A DNA stretch of 64,000 nucleotides from Thunnus maccoyii (Eukaryota; Chordata; Actinopteri; Scombriformes; Scombridae), in assembly GCF_910596095.1 (NCBI RefSeq), contig NC_056548.1, positions 17,260,651 through 17,324,650 on the forward strand. Direction: 5' to 3'. Positions 26,432 to 39,812 of the stretch are shown here, one piece after another. A model generated the notes under the pieces. It did no database searches. It saw nothing but the letters and a program-made list of their open reading frames with translations, and was not told the DNA's origin. The translations under genes and the position numbers were made by a program. Numbering within the stretch: the stretch's first letter is position 1; each line of letters starts with the position of its first letter.

Positions 26432-28229
26432 AGGGGAAAGTGCTGCAGAGGAAAAGCATATATGGGAAGGTTTGGTTAAGCATGGAGACTGCTATCATCT
26501 TCCTTCTGGCAAAAAGAAGAAGAAGAAGAAAAAAAACACAAACATTCCCCCATCCATTCTCTTTCTCCTCCTCATTCTCTATCTTGCACTCACTCTCTTC
26601 AGCTTTCTCCCTCTCTCTGTATCACTTACAAAGGCAGCCGTTTCCTCCAAAATGAGGCCACGTACGGAAGGTATGCAAATGAAATCATTGCTCGTGGATT
26701 AGAATGGGACACCATATACCCTAAATCATGATTGTCAATCATGGCTGGGGATTAAGGGATATGGGCTCACAGACCTAAAAAAGCAACATTTCCCCCCTCA
26801 GGCAGATCCCCATTGTGAGGAGCTCTGAGGAAGAGAGGGCTCCACAGGGGAGGTGAGCAACACTGGAGCACTAGTGCCCCCTTCTGCCTGATGTTCACTG
26901 CACCATTTCATCATCAAACGCAGCCAGTCTGAGCAGAAATAGAGGCTGGCACACACAAGCCTATTCATTTACATTCAATGTAGCCGCAGGCAAAAGCTTG
27001 ATTAGACAAATGCACATGCTTTGGTGATGCAGTGTTTCATCTTCAGTGGAGGAGAGAGAGACCTCATTTGTTTCTCTGGCGTGTACACAGGCTTGGTTCA
27101 ACATCAGTGGGTTAGGAGGGCCATAGGCCTTACAAACGTAACAGATGTTTGTTTGCCCTGTGAGTGAATGTGTTTAGCACTGAAGTCCCTTAACCATCAG
27201 AATCAATTTGTTCTTTATACTCTCACTGTGTGATTTTAATATGTAGTGTTTATGTACTGTATGTTTTTATGTACTTGTACTATGGATGTGCCAATTTGCC
27301 AGTCAGTGGTGTATGTTGTATCTATTTACGCATGCATGCATGTAATCACAAGAGTGCATTTTAGACTTTTAATTAAACTACTGTTACATCTACAACAATA
27401 AAGCACAATTTTAGCTAAGTATAATTATATCTTATGAAATATACTTAATAGACCCTGGACTCTCAGCTAGAGTGCCAGTCTGTTCCTGTGGAGCAGTCAA
27501 CCAGACAAACCCAGCCAAGAGAGAGCAAGGCACAGGCACTGGGCCAGGAAATAGCACTGGAAAACACTCCACTACGGCAGAGAATTAATAGTGTTTTTAT
27601 AGGAGAGAAGGCACAGGGGAGGGTGGAGGAAAATAAGGGACAGCGCACTAGTTTAGCATCATCAAAAGGACGGTGGTGTATGATTGCAAGAATCAAGGGA
27701 GAGTTTCATTAAGCCCCATCAGACGAGACCTTCGTAATGAGAAAAGTGAGCAAAGGAGGAGAGTTGGCATCGTTCACATCCTGCACAGTGCAGCTCCTGG
27801 CTGCCCAAGACTGAAGGTGGTGCAGCACCTGTGCCATTTTGGCCCCGGCATCACATGGGCAGGAGGTCAAGGCCAGGGCAACATCTGCATCTCATCAGAG
27901 AGCCTGGCTGTGTGCCCCATCACCCCACCATTTCCATTAAGTCTGTCACAGAAATCCTGAAGAATAGAAAATAACCATTTTCTATGGATATCCAGTCCTG
28001 CTTTCGGTTTATAAACCATTCTCAATTCTACGGCTCAATATTTTCAGTGATCACTGAACTGATCACTAATTAAACATTTGACTCTGATGAACTTTGTTAT
28101 GTTTGAAAAATAAGAGCCAAGGACATTTACCTGCATGTGAAATCCTGCACGAGTGAAATGCATTCTGCAGTGTGTTTGGTGACAATTACCTGACTAATTT
28201 CAACAGGGAGATCCTTAATACCGTCCTAA

Positions 28230-28470
28230 GTGACTGTTACGGCTAGACCACCTGAGTCATCTTCCCGATCGCGGGAAAAATAAACCACCAAAATTGATAC
28301 GAGCCGCCGGCACACTAAAGAGCAAATCATTATGCATCATTAGGTGAAGATTTAGTTTAAACGTGTTTAGCAGGAATTAAGCAAAGCTGTTGTTGACATG
28401 GATTGACTGCTGTAATGCTTTATTGTCAGTGCTCCAGGAGGCAGAGGGAGGGCCGGCCTAGTTGGGGTAG
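28230..28470. promoter_or_regulatory. Candidate conserved non-coding element
   Basis: Unique block mixing CG-containing sequence (CCCGATCGCGGG near 28263, a near palindrome) with AT-rich homeodomain and octamer-like cores (ATCATTATGCATCATTAG). Confidence 0.25.
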
Positions 28471-29399
28471 CAATGTGCCGAAAGCGAGGATTTATGGGAT
28501 GTTGGAGGACTAGTCGGGTGTGCAGAAAGAGTGGACAAACAGGAAAAGTATGGTTGATGATTTGGCAGAGGAGACACATGAAGGAGGGTAAACAAATGAG
28601 GGCATCTGTGGTCAGTGGCAGAGAGGATTCAACAGTAGAATTTAGACATTTGAAGCTTAACTTGAATATGGATGTTGTTTGCTGTTGTTCCTTGATTAAA
28701 GATGGATGCATATGCACATGAGAAGGTCCAATTAAATATAATTATTGGTACTTAATGTGATAAACTTAGTTTAATGGAACTATCCAATGTTCAACCTTAA
28801 CTTCATAAATTGACCTGAATGAAATTTCAGGCTTATGTTCCTTTTTCTCTGGGTTGAAAAAAGGCGTTACAAAGGTCAAAGGGTGTTGCACGGCAAGGTC
28901 AGTGTACAGGTTCTACTTCAGGGCTCATCACAGTGGTGTAAATGTTACTAGGAAGGTTTCTTGTTATCTAAATAGCTGCAGGGAACATGTTGCAGATGTT
29001 GAGTGTTGGAGAGGCATGCAGCAGGAAACTGCAGTGGGAAACAGCCTCAACAAGGAGTACAGTAGTGTCAAGATGTAACATGAACAACAGTGGTCAGTTC
29101 AACCACCGACAAGTTTCCTTCTTCTGTCCTTACGCCCCTGTGTTTGTACGTATTGGCGTCTTTATGTGTCTGAATGTGTATGCAAGAGCTGCTCAAACTG
29201 ACGAGTAAGAGAGGACAGTCTTATCCAGCTCTCCAGTGTTGACAGTATTACTAATCCCCTCCACCTGCTCAAACACCCACCCCAAAAAACACATCCCTCC
29301 CCCTCTTCCATGTGCGTGCGCTGGGAGTCCCTGGGGCCAGGCTGTGCCTCTGCCTTCGTCTCCACACCAGTTATCGTCCCTGGCCCGGCTTCGCCCCCC

Positions 29400-29640
29400 C
29401 CCAACCCCTTCCTGCGCCGCGCACATTAATCGCCGCAAAAACAAATAGTTTTCAAATGTTTGGAAAAGACCCACTGTTTGCATCAGGGCCTAACAAAATA
29501 ATTTTTACAAGCTATCCAGTTGTGATTAGGGCTGAGAGAATTGAATTTATGTGGCATTGATAATATTAATATTAGCCTAATTAATTATGTTGTTTGAACT
29601 TGCACAGCACTGTGTGTACCTTCTACACAACACTAACCAG
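29400..29640. promoter_or_regulatory. Candidate conserved non-coding element with TAAT cluster
   Basis: 29556-29589 packs several TAAT/ATTA cores (GATAATATTAATATTAG, CTAATTAATTATG). A forkhead-like AAAACAAATA lies at about 29436. The flanks are unique sequence. Confidence 0.28.
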
Positions 29641-31018
29641 CCGGAGCTGGAACTGAGCTCTCAGGCGTCTCTATCTCCCCGGCTCTCCCCAGTCCATGAC
29701 TACTGCACACAATTCATCAACTCCTAGATATCTAATCCCCTCTGGCTCTGCTCACTTCCTGAAGTCTAAGAAAGAACTTTACTCTGGTGGCAAGAATTCC
29801 CATGAATACTTGATGACTTCTATAGAAAGGAAGACTGTTTCATCTCACTTTGAAAGTGACATTCACAGAGAGAGCTGGCCTAACTTTTGATTCACAGCTA
29901 AAGGATATTCATAGGAGGGACAATGATAAAATGCAACATCTTTTTAATGAGTCACAACAGCAGTACAGTGGGAGCAGCTTTGCGTAGCAGACATTTTCAG
30001 GCATCGGGAACAAGATCCGTCTTTTGTCTTAAGAGGAGAAGACAGTGACTGTGAACTTCCAATAAGCCCTGTGTGAAGAAGTCCCCGCTAGTTTGTTTCC
30101 TTAATCAGCAGAGGTCAACATTTCAATGTCCCCTGACCCAGAAACACAGCAGATCCAGCCAACAATGTCTTTGGACTGTGTGTGTCGCTGGATGAGCAAG
30201 TGTTGATCTGTGCAATTACAGTGACACATATTCACTGACCCATTACACCAATCATCTGAGCCTAAGAGGGACCACCCAAATCTCCAGAGAGGTTCTCAGA
30301 CCTGTTTATAGTTCAGATCACACTTCTCTGCGATGGCCTCTTGACCTCTACTTTGTGGTCAGAGGTCAAAGGTTAGAGAGGTGGTCATGTGTCTCTCTTA
30401 TCCAGACAGAGCTCTATCTCATGCTTGGTCGGGCTGTCTCTGTTGAGTCCTCTACAGTTCATTACAAAGGGATAGCTGTTCCCAATACAGTGCTACTGCA
30501 GGCCTGATGTCTAACTTTACAGTGTGATTGTTGACAATCTCCCTTTACAGCAGCTTTAGGGTATATTCCTGTGCAGCCACAGAATGTATATATATTTGGC
30601 ACAATCAAAAAAAGTTTTTCTTTTCCTTACATAAGCACAGAAATCAATGTTGTCCATTTACTTATGTCTGAAATCTTAGCCATGTATACTGGTGATAGAT
30701 TAGTATTTAAAAACAAATTAAATCTTAAGTCAATACACATTTAAACTTCTTCAGCTTGGAGAAATCAACATGAAGAAAAAAAAAGAAGGTAAACTGCACA
30801 TTTCCCACATTCAAAGAGCAGTGGCCTTTATGTCCATGATGTACAAAGCAACCCTGGAAAGTCTGTATGCTGGGGACAGACAGACGCATTCTCTGAATGA
30901 AGCAGGGGTGGCCATCTCCAAGGTGCATCATCTTATGAAAGCATGGGCATGGGAGGGAGAGGGGAAGGGGGGGGAACTGCGTTACTGGACGGAGGGCAGC
31001 CAGGTATTGAATCAGTCA

Positions 31019-34000
31019 TTAACTGAAGTGTCGGCCCAATCTGGCTGAACGGTAGTCCACTCTGAGCTGGACGAAGGCATGCAGGAGGTTCCGGTCCAGA
31101 TTGGTGAGCTGCTCACCTGAACAAACCTGCTTCAGGTTGTCAGGGGCAACGACCAGGAGGTTACAGAGGGCGTGGAGTGTGTCGAAGAGCTGCAGCACGA
31201 GAGGGACCTGGAGGAAAGAGGCACAAAAACATTTACACCTTGTAAAGTAACACATTTATTCCCTGCATATATGGAAGCCTCTTATGACAAACGCTCCACA
31301 TGATAAATCGCAGATTTCTAAGGAAAACTTGTATTGCTTTTAAATGCACCGTTATATCTAACATCCACAAAAAAAAAAAAAACTACCCTCATCTCTTTTA
31401 TGAGTCCATTCACACTTTTATGTATTGCTTAAAGTATTAGTTGATTCATTGATTGGTCGATCAACAGAAAATGTATCACATATCAAATAAATATGTAAAA
31501 AAAAAATCTAACTTCCAGCTTCTCCAATATGAGAATTTACGGCTTTTCTCACATATCATATCATTATAAACTAATTCCCTTTAGGTCTTTTAAAAGCTGT
31601 TGTGATAAAATAGGATGATGAAACCTAAGGCTCTGGGATACGTGTATGTCCTTATTTTCTAACGTTTTATGCACTAAACATTTAATTAAAAAAAAAAAAT
31701 TATGAAAATAAATACTTAGGTGCAGCCCTTCAAGTATGCAAGGATTAGAGCATTCAGCTGACCAGTTTATTTAATAAAATCACAGGCAGAGCCTTTGTAG
31801 GCAGAGCCATGTTTTGCCCTGTGACCAGTGTATCCTGGACCTATGCCCCCCGCTCACCCTGAAGTCCTTGGCGCATCGTCGGTATTCAGCCACGTCGCAG
31901 ATGGCCAGCATGCCTCCCATTGAGCTGTAGCTGTACTGCTGTAGGTGCTCGTGGATGAGTCGGTGGAAACGAACGCCCAACTCAGTCAGCACTGTATCCA
32001 CATTTTTCCCATCCATGGACTTCCGAACATGCTCCACCTGCCGACTGACGTAGGCACAAACCTTGGAGCAAGCCTGCCAGACGGGGGGAAACACAGGGAA
32101 ATTAGATTAACAAGAGATACCGCTTTGTGGTTGCATGCGTCCGCCAACCAGTCAAGTTGCAGTTTACATCCGTGTCTTTCCAGACTCATAATATTTGTAG
32201 TGAAGACTTTGAAGAAATTTAATAAAAAGGTATTAATTGTATTTTCTTTGTATGTGTTCACATATTTGGCCAATAAAGCTGATTCTGATAGAACACAAAA
32301 TTGTGGAAATGACAGTAGACAGACATTGCTGCAAAGAAGCTACAAATTCTAAAATGTGGATGCTTCACACACATTTTCAACCCAGAAGCACAGATGATCA
32401 ATACAGTCAGCACAGTTTCAAAGTGGGCACCCAAGATTAGTGTCACCAATTCAGTATCTGACTAAATGTGAATTATGGTCACAATCTCCCCTTTTGTTCC
32501 TGAGTTATGGGGATGAATGATGGCCAGAAAAGTGTTTTTGCAGAACATTATGATGTCACAGTGACGTTGACCTTTGACCTTTTGGATATAAAATGTCATC
32601 ACTTCATGATTTTATGCTTTTAGACATTTGTGTGAAACTTTGTCATAATTAGCGTATGAATTCTTGATTTATGGCCAAAAACGTGTTTTGTGAGGTCACA
32701 GTGACCTTGACCTTTGACCACCAAAATCTAATCAGTTCATCCTTGAGTCCAAGTGGACGTTTGTGCCAAATTTGAAGAAATTACCTCAATGTGTTCCTGA
32801 GATAAAGAATGGGACGGACAGACAACCCAAAAACATAGCTCCTCTGGCCATGCCTGTCACCAGCGCAGAGGCATAAAAACAACAAACAAAAACTAAAAGC
32901 CAACTTTAGTCAAAGAACAAGCAAGTTATTTGCCAGTTGACTCTGCAGATTTGTTTGTTTTGCATGTGAGCTCAGCGGCAGAGGCTGAATCTCTTACTGT
33001 AGTGTACTGGATCATGACGTTGTTCTCGTCCTCAGGCCTGAAATCAGTCTTCTTCTGCTCTGTTGCCAAGATGTGCTTCATTTGCCCCACCATGCAGTTT
33101 AGTGTTCTGAGTGTAACAGAAAAGACATGAATTAGAGAATGAATGAGTCATGACTCATTAATGAACATTTATTGTTCCATTATGTCGTTTTGCTTGCACA
33201 TAGTATAAATGATAAAACACATCATATGTAAGAGTAGCTTGTTAGTTATAAACATACTAACCTGTCGATTCCTGTGTCCAGTTTCACTTCCATCTGTTCA
33301 ATCACCTCTTTCTTCTTGTGCAAGCACTCTGCTAACTTTGGGGATGAGCTGGAGACACAGATTTTAAAACAGTAAATTCAGAGGTCTCCCTTTGATCTGA
33401 AAATGAAGCTATTTAATAACTGAATATCGTGGAATATGGAGGATTTTGACCTTTAACTGACCTTATAAGAGGCATGAGTTGGTCATTGAACTGCTTGTCA
33501 AACAAGTGAAAGATAGAGTTTGCCTGCTGAACCACATCCAGGAAGTACAGGTTGGCATTCTTGGCATCTGATGAGGGAATTGCTGTAGATCAAAGAGGGA
33601 GAGAAAAAGTCCAGACCATAAACTAAAAGATAGATGAAAAGATAAATCAACATGTTCACACATGGAGGAAAACTGCTGCCACCCGCTCTTCATGGATCGA
33701 AACCACATAAACACAAAATATAAAACAGATTCTCATTCACAGCAACACTCTACTTCAGCATCAGACAGTGAGGACAAAGTAAGTCTCCGAGGTCAGCTCA
33801 ACACAGGAAAGAGAAGTTGTGGTTACAATGAGCTGAGTTGAATATACCTGAAAGGCCAATCTCCAAAGCATAGTCAATGTGCTCCACACACAGATGTTCA
33901 ACCAGCAGCAGGAAGATTGAGAAGGCATTCTTGGGCAGGTCAGAAGGATCTGAAAGCTGAGTCACCCCAAACAAAAAGACAGGGAACATGTTTAACTCAT

Positions 34001-35902
34001 TTAACCCAGCAGGAGTTTTCTCTCACAACAGAACGAAAATTAGTTCTTTCTATTTGTAGCTGCCGTTACCACACGCCCCTCCAGTCTATAGAAAGCACAA
34101 AAGGCTCACCCTGTGGCATCTCTCAAAGGCATGACGTGTCTCCTGCAGCAGGTTGACAACCAGCTCAGGGGACAGAAAGGTCTCCCCATGGGTGTCAATG
34201 ATGGGGCCCAGGGGAAGGTTGGTGCGCTGTCGGATCCGCTCCTTCAGCTCTTGGATACTGTAGAAAGACATAAATAACGATTGTTTGTACTACATTTTAT
34301 CTTTGTGCATAACATGTTCAAATAATCAAAACAGTAGGAGAACTACAATCTGACCTGCCAGTGCCAATTGGACGTTTCTGGTGGTTCTTGGAATCATAGT
34401 AGCGCTGTAGAATCATAGCGCCTCGAGTGCGAAGGTATTCCCTCTCCATGTCAATGTAACTCTCCAGGTAGGAGGAGAAGATGCTCTTTATCAGCTTGGA
34501 CAGGAAGGTGTGCTTGTCTGAGCCCAGGTTGAACTCTGTCAGCTTGGTGGCCAACGCTGTGGTCCTGGAGAAGTCACAATACACCCAAAATGTAAGGGTG
34601 AAGGGTACTGTGTATACAGAAGGTCAATCAAAAGTGAACAAGCTAATTACCTGGTGTAAAGGTCATAGAGGTTCTTGAGGTACTGTTCCACATCAGAGTG
34701 TCGGGTCTCATCCAGTTTTTCCCTTACATGTGCCTGTGGACATAAAGTCAATCAAATATAACGTGACAGCTGAGGCCGGTCTTGATAAGCCTAAACAAAT
34801 GGGAAACAGTAGAAATACCTGTAATTTGTTTTCAAAGATGTTCTGGATGAGTTTGGCCATGACAGTCTCTGGGCTGCTGAAGACTTCGCCCACTTGTTTG
34901 TTGACCCTCTGACAGAGGACTGCCGTGTCCTCAAACACGTCATTCCTCAGGTAGGCCCCCTAGGAAGACCAACGAAGGGTTAATCCAGAAGCTAAAGGTG
35001 ATATAGTCTTATAAAAAAGTGTAACATTAAGTAAAAAAGAAACTTAATACACTTACTTCCTGACACTGCTTGATATAGACGTCCACACAGTGTGCATAGC
35101 CCTATTACAAACAGACAGAGGTGTTACTTTCCTGCAAACATTCATTCAAAGAGCAGATTTAATCCAGCATTTAAAGACAGAAGAAAACTTCAGTGATACT
35201 GAACTTCTATGTTATTACATCATGTATGAATTGAGTGGCAATTCTAATTATAACATAACTGTATATAAACAAAAGATTAAGATTAAATGTAGACATCAAA
35301 CATGACTACTTTCCGTCACCTTGAAATGTAACAGAACTGCTGCCACCTCCCGCATACGTCCAATCTCACCCCTGCGCTGGGCAGCAGTGAACTCCTGGAT
35401 TAACTGCCGCTCCAGGTCATGGTACTTACCTGCAAACACAAACAAAAACACACAAAATATTATCGTTTGTAGCTAACTGTTATTGTATTTGTATTGGGGA
35501 TTACTGTATCTAGTACAGATTATCATAGGTGATGAGTTTCGTCACAAACTTACTTGCAATTTTTGCTTTGACATCTGCAAATCTGTCAGAGAAAAACATA
35601 ATTAACCATCGAGGAGACAACTACTAATGATATGCCACTTTAAATTCTAAAAGTTAATGTGTTTTATTTCTTGAAACCTTGTAATATACAGACTTCAAAT
35701 ACTTAATATGTTCTTCGATGGGCTTACACTGTGAGGAATAGTCTACATCACTAATACACTACCTTCCCCTTGTTTGTCAGTGCTCTTGTCTAAAGCTGCC
35801 TCCAGGATGCCTGACTTACCTGTCAAATGGCAGCTCCTGGGCAATGAGATGCAGCTTCTGAATGATATCAGCAGCCTCCTTAATCTGAAGGAGAGAGAGA
35901 AA

Positions 35903-35937
<35 letters not shown>

Positions 35938-38900
35938 AGATGTCAAGAGAGGGAAAAAGAGAGAGCACGACAGGACCATGAGAGGTGGACATCCAGACAG
36001 AAAAGTGGGCAGGCCACCGGCAGTGTCTCCACTTGGGGGATCATCACCTTAAAGCAGCCCTCCTCCACCTCCCCGTGTTGAACAGGGAGCTGATAACAGA
36101 CAGGCTGCGCTCACCTGGGCATCGGCAGCAGCAACAGCAGCAGTCCTGACTTAGCAGCACATCCAACTCTTTATTGGCATGCCTTTTCTGAATGGGCTGT
36201 AATCCCACAGGAGTCTAAATCGCCTTCAATAATCTGTCCGGCCAGGGATATCTGTCTAAAAAAAGGGGGCCCTGTCGAGAACCCCCCTCCCGCCCCCCCC
36301 GCCCCTCCTGACATACACGCTGGCTGAAAAAAAAAACCCAGACCTACGAAAGGCCCGCCGTCCGCAACTCCTCTGTTCCCGCAGATGCCTGCCTCAGCTA
36401 ACATCATTACTCTGCTCCCGTGAGGAGGATCCAGCCTTTCTGCTCGGCGAAGGTTTTCTAAGTATCTGTCCCCCAGCTAAGATTAGCTAAATCCCATGTA
36501 AGTAATGTAGCCGTCTCCCTGCAGTCAGGGTTTAGCAGCACTTGTCTCCACGCTGGCGGCCCAGCCCTCCCTTTCAGAAGGATTAGCAAAGCCATCCCCC
36601 TTCAGCTATTCACTTGCAGCTTTCCTCTTTCCCCCTCATCTGGAGGTATGCTCAGGAAAGGGAATCTGGCCATATATTTCTGCATGCCTCTCCGGAAAAA
36701 CTAGCTCCATCTCCAGCTCCCGTCTCTGGGATTGACCCCGAGACTCACTGCTCTGCATCCACTAATGATGTTCCTACTAACAGGAATTAATCTAAAGCAT
36801 CCCAATCTGTTACTGTACTTACAAAACTGCAAAATCAAACTTTCAGGGGTCACTTGTCTAACATCATCATGGCCTCTTTGTAGGCAGGGAACTAAGTCAA
36901 ATGGGCTTTTCATCTACTCGCCTGTGTGTTATCACCTCCCTTACATGTACCATCATGCCACAAGCTCTTTCCTGTTGTAATGCCACACAAAGCTGAGGAC
37001 CAACCAAATTCTCCCTCCCAGACAACATACTGTAAATGCAATTAGAGTTGACATGAGCATGTTGACATCCATGCTAGTCAATCAGCCAGCTATTGTGAGA
37101 CAGCAAATGACAGTTTATTAATCCAAATTAGCCGAGGGATCCAACTAAAGGGATAAACTTGACAAATTAATATGGATGGTTTACCTCATAATCCTGTTCA
37201 TTCTCACCTCCAGCAATATCACAGCTGGGGTCCTTGTCAATGGTCTCTCACACACACACACAAACACACACACACCTCTCCACTGAAGTGAATGGAGGGA
37301 ACATGTGCAGCATGCTCACCTTGTCTGGGTTATTGAAGACATCACTGCGTAGATCTCCATCCAAGAACTCATTGAAGTAGGTCATCAGACGCTGAGCTTC
37401 CACCGCCCTCTGCCGAGGTGTGTTCACCCCCTCCAGCTGGTCGCCAAGGTGACAAACCTTGGTTGCCACGTAGCTGATATGCTCATCAAGCTCCTGGAAA
37501 TGCTGAAAGGCCACCTGAATTGATAAAGAACAGAGGGGATGTGAAGAATTCATGTAATGTGACGAATAAATCATCTTTTAAAGCTCAAAGACATTCAAGT
37601 GGGTGTCTTTGGGTGAATTTGACCATACAACACACCTGGTTGCTCCTCTGCAAGTCCTGCACTTTGTGGGCAAATTCCTTGGCCTCACGATGACACTGAT
37701 GTTCAAGTTTCTCCACCCGCCGTTGGATCTTCTCATCTAGTTGCTTCAGTTCCTCTATGTGGTTCTCAAACTCTTCCAACAACCTATCACAGCAGAAAGA
37801 AGGTATGTAGATGCAGAACTTCACATACTGATCTAAATAACAACAATCCGCAACATACAACAGGTAAAACACGCAAAAAATAGCTGGAGTAATTAGGTAC
37901 CACAAGGTTAAATGTGTCCCACTGACCTCACAGTTATACAGTAGTTAATAGTAACAGAATAGTGCCGGATGCTTAATTCCTGGGTCCCCAGACTTAAGAA
38001 GCTCTGAAAACTAGCAGCTTCGTCAGCTGCATTTTAAGTGCCATCAGGACTGCAGAGCAAATGTTCTAAGTCAGCAGCACATTTCATAGAGTAGGAAACA
38101 TCCCAAAATGATGAGTGTATAATCTCTTGACTAATTCCCTCAGCACTGGCTAGAGCTTAAAGACATCTCCCAGCCCTTCCCAATAGACACTCATTCCCTG
38201 GCTGGTGACTCACAGTATGGTGGCCTCCAAAGATATGTTGTCTCCGACTCCTCACTAAGAGCTTCCGAGGAGGTGGTGGCAACAGTTTTGTGGAGGAAAT
38301 AGATAAGGCAGGATGGATCTACAGTATAGTTAAACTGTTATGGCATTTTTGCTTACGAGAAATAACTTGGTCCCCAAGTGTAAACATAGCTACAAACACT
38401 GAAAATGCCATGATGAGTTATATACTTATACCCTCCAACCAAACCATCAGAAAACACCTCAATAACCGCGTGAGAGTGAGATGAAGTTTGGTACATGCAC
38501 AACTTTATTTAACTCGAACAGTATTCAGCAAGTTAATATTGACAGTTGTAGATAAATGTATAAATAATGTATCTTCAAAAATGTCTAATAAATTTAAAAT
38601 GTTTGGTTTCTGAAGCCAAAGCTGATTTGAAAGAGGGCATCCTTGCTCTTGACCATATCGGCAGTTCCCACAATGTATACAACAACAGCTGCAGTAAGAG
38701 AAAAGAAAATGCAATGTTGGGAACATAAGGGCTGACATTTTTCTGGCTTACTAGGATATCTTGATTAAATAGAGAAAAAAAAAATCTTAAAAACATGAGG
38801 GGTGAATTGTGGAACGGGCAATGAAGCAAGACTGAATTCTAGTGAGGAGGTTGCATTGTTATACAGCCGAACAACTGAGTTACATTCACACTGAATATGA

Positions 38901-39812
38901 GTTTAAAAGCTGCATTGCACATATAAAAAGTAATATTTATGTGGAAAATATACAATTTGTATCAGAACCAAACTTTTCATTGTCAAAAAGTGATTCCCAT
39001 ACCAGAATTTAAAGTTCAATTAATACGAGAGTATTTTAAACAGTATAATCTGTTTGTTGTCAATTTAATGGTGTGAAAAATCTTACTCTTTTTTTATATG
39101 TATATAAGACTGCAAAAATGCATTCAGGAGCTAAGTGACCCACTGGTAGTGTTACATTTTGTCGTCGAAGTTAAGGTTAAAACCCGGAGCTCTGGACTCT
39201 ACTGGATTTCTTTGGTTCTTCAGTTTATGATAATATCTATTCTAACCCTAATGATAAGGGGGAGGAAGATGTGTGTGTACTGTAAATGTGAATGACAAGC
39301 TCCTACAGTACCGTTTAGGGTCAAATGCTTCAGCTCCTCCTTTGGAGCCTCCTCCAGGAGTCCTCCATGCCAACCTTTCAATGTACTCATCTGCGTCAAA
39401 GGGCTCCTGTGGGTAACGTTAGAGCAAATAATGAGGGTAGTGAAGATCACCACACACACACACACACACATCAGCAAAACACCAGCTAATAAATAAACAC
39501 CGTTAAGATACAAGAACAGACTTAGTATGTTGACGCTATGCTGTACTTGTGTTGACGTTACTGCACATTAACATTCAATAACATTGACGTTTCCCCCGAA
39601 TGACTCAGATAAAGTACACAAGTCCACCTTTAATTGTAGCTAATAACATGAAGCAAGCATATTCCCAGCTGTTTGAGCCATTACTGATTAACAATTACAC
39701 ACAGATGATCAATTAAGCAAGAACAGGACCGTTAATGATAGTTAGCCGCCTAGCTAGCCTGACAGCTATCATCGAGTCATTTTACCTCGAACAGCTGAGC
39801 AGTTGTCGCCAT
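31019..39812 (-). CDS. exoc5: Exocyst complex component 5 (Sec10), complete, 18 coding exons
   Basis: Sec10 subunit of the exocyst, the octameric complex that tethers secretory vesicles to the plasma membrane. Coding exons in transcript order: 39786-39812, 39312-39406, 37636-37783, 37320-37514, 35820-35884, 35554-35582 (29-nt microexon), 35320-35429, 35057-35101, 34819-34959, 34651-34733, 34355-34564, 34110-34257, 33848-33956, 33462-33582, 33262-33348, 32998-33106, 31858-32073, 31019-31207. All junctions are GT-AG and phases agree, giving 2127 nt and 708 residues, the same length as the mammalian protein as I remember it. It starts MATTAQLFE and ends RSARLGRHFS. Residues about 41-90 form the N-terminal coiled coil; strongly conserved stretches include FQHFQELDEHISYVATKVCH and SMDGKNVDTVL. 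No frameshift or missing exon was found. The 5' end faces ap5m1 across a 346-bp shared promoter. The introns hold several repeats, listed separately. Confidence 0.97.
31430..31740. mobile_element. MITE-like repeat in the last exoc5 intron
   Basis: Begins TTAGTTGATTCATTGATT and ends near AAATACTTAGGTGCAGCCCT, the usual ends of a common fish element; the TTCTCCAATATGAGAATTTA segment is also typical. Degenerate. Confidence 0.55.
32510..32880 (+). repeat. Dispersed fish repeat with DR1-like motifs in exoc5 intron
   Basis: Ends in AGAATGGGACGGACAGACAA and CCAGCGCAGAGGCATAAAAA, typical of an abundant fish repeat of uncertain class. It contains two copies of GACCTTTGACC (near 32570 and 32710), which fits the DR1 nuclear-receptor half-site arrangement. 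Confidence 0.6.
35889..35970. repeat. GA/GT microsatellite in exoc5 intron
   Basis: Short GA, GT and longer GA tracts directly upstream (in transcript sense) of the exoc5 exon at 35820-35884. They read as a CT-rich stretch on the transcribed strand near the acceptor. Confidence 0.85.
36190..36610. promoter_or_regulatory. Candidate enhancer in exoc5 intron 4
   Basis: Unique, GC-mixed block in the longest repeat-poor part of the intron. It contains K50 (OTX/bicoid-type) TAATCC at 36200-36205 and GGATTA at 36580-36585; another TAATCC is at 37119-37124. Confidence 0.22.
37248..37276. repeat. (CA)n microsatellite in exoc5 intron
   Basis: CA units with one AA interruption, 44 bases from the donor site at 37320. 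Confidence 0.85.
39451..39470. repeat. (CA)n microsatellite in exoc5 intron 1
   Basis: About ten CA units, 45 bases upstream of exon 2 in transcript sense. Confidence 0.85.

Larger units (their letters stand above)
16939..31018. other. Intergenic, no conserved protein gene recognised
   Basis: Contains a 1.4-kb DNA-transposon relic (19447-20871), many microsatellites between 21.9 and 26.6 kb, AT-rich unique DNA at 25.2-26.0 kb, and conserved-element-like blocks at 24.2-24.6, 28.2-28.5 and 29.4-29.6 kb. The exoc5 3' untranslated region presumably begins at 31018 and runs leftward; its end was not determined. Confidence 0.6.
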
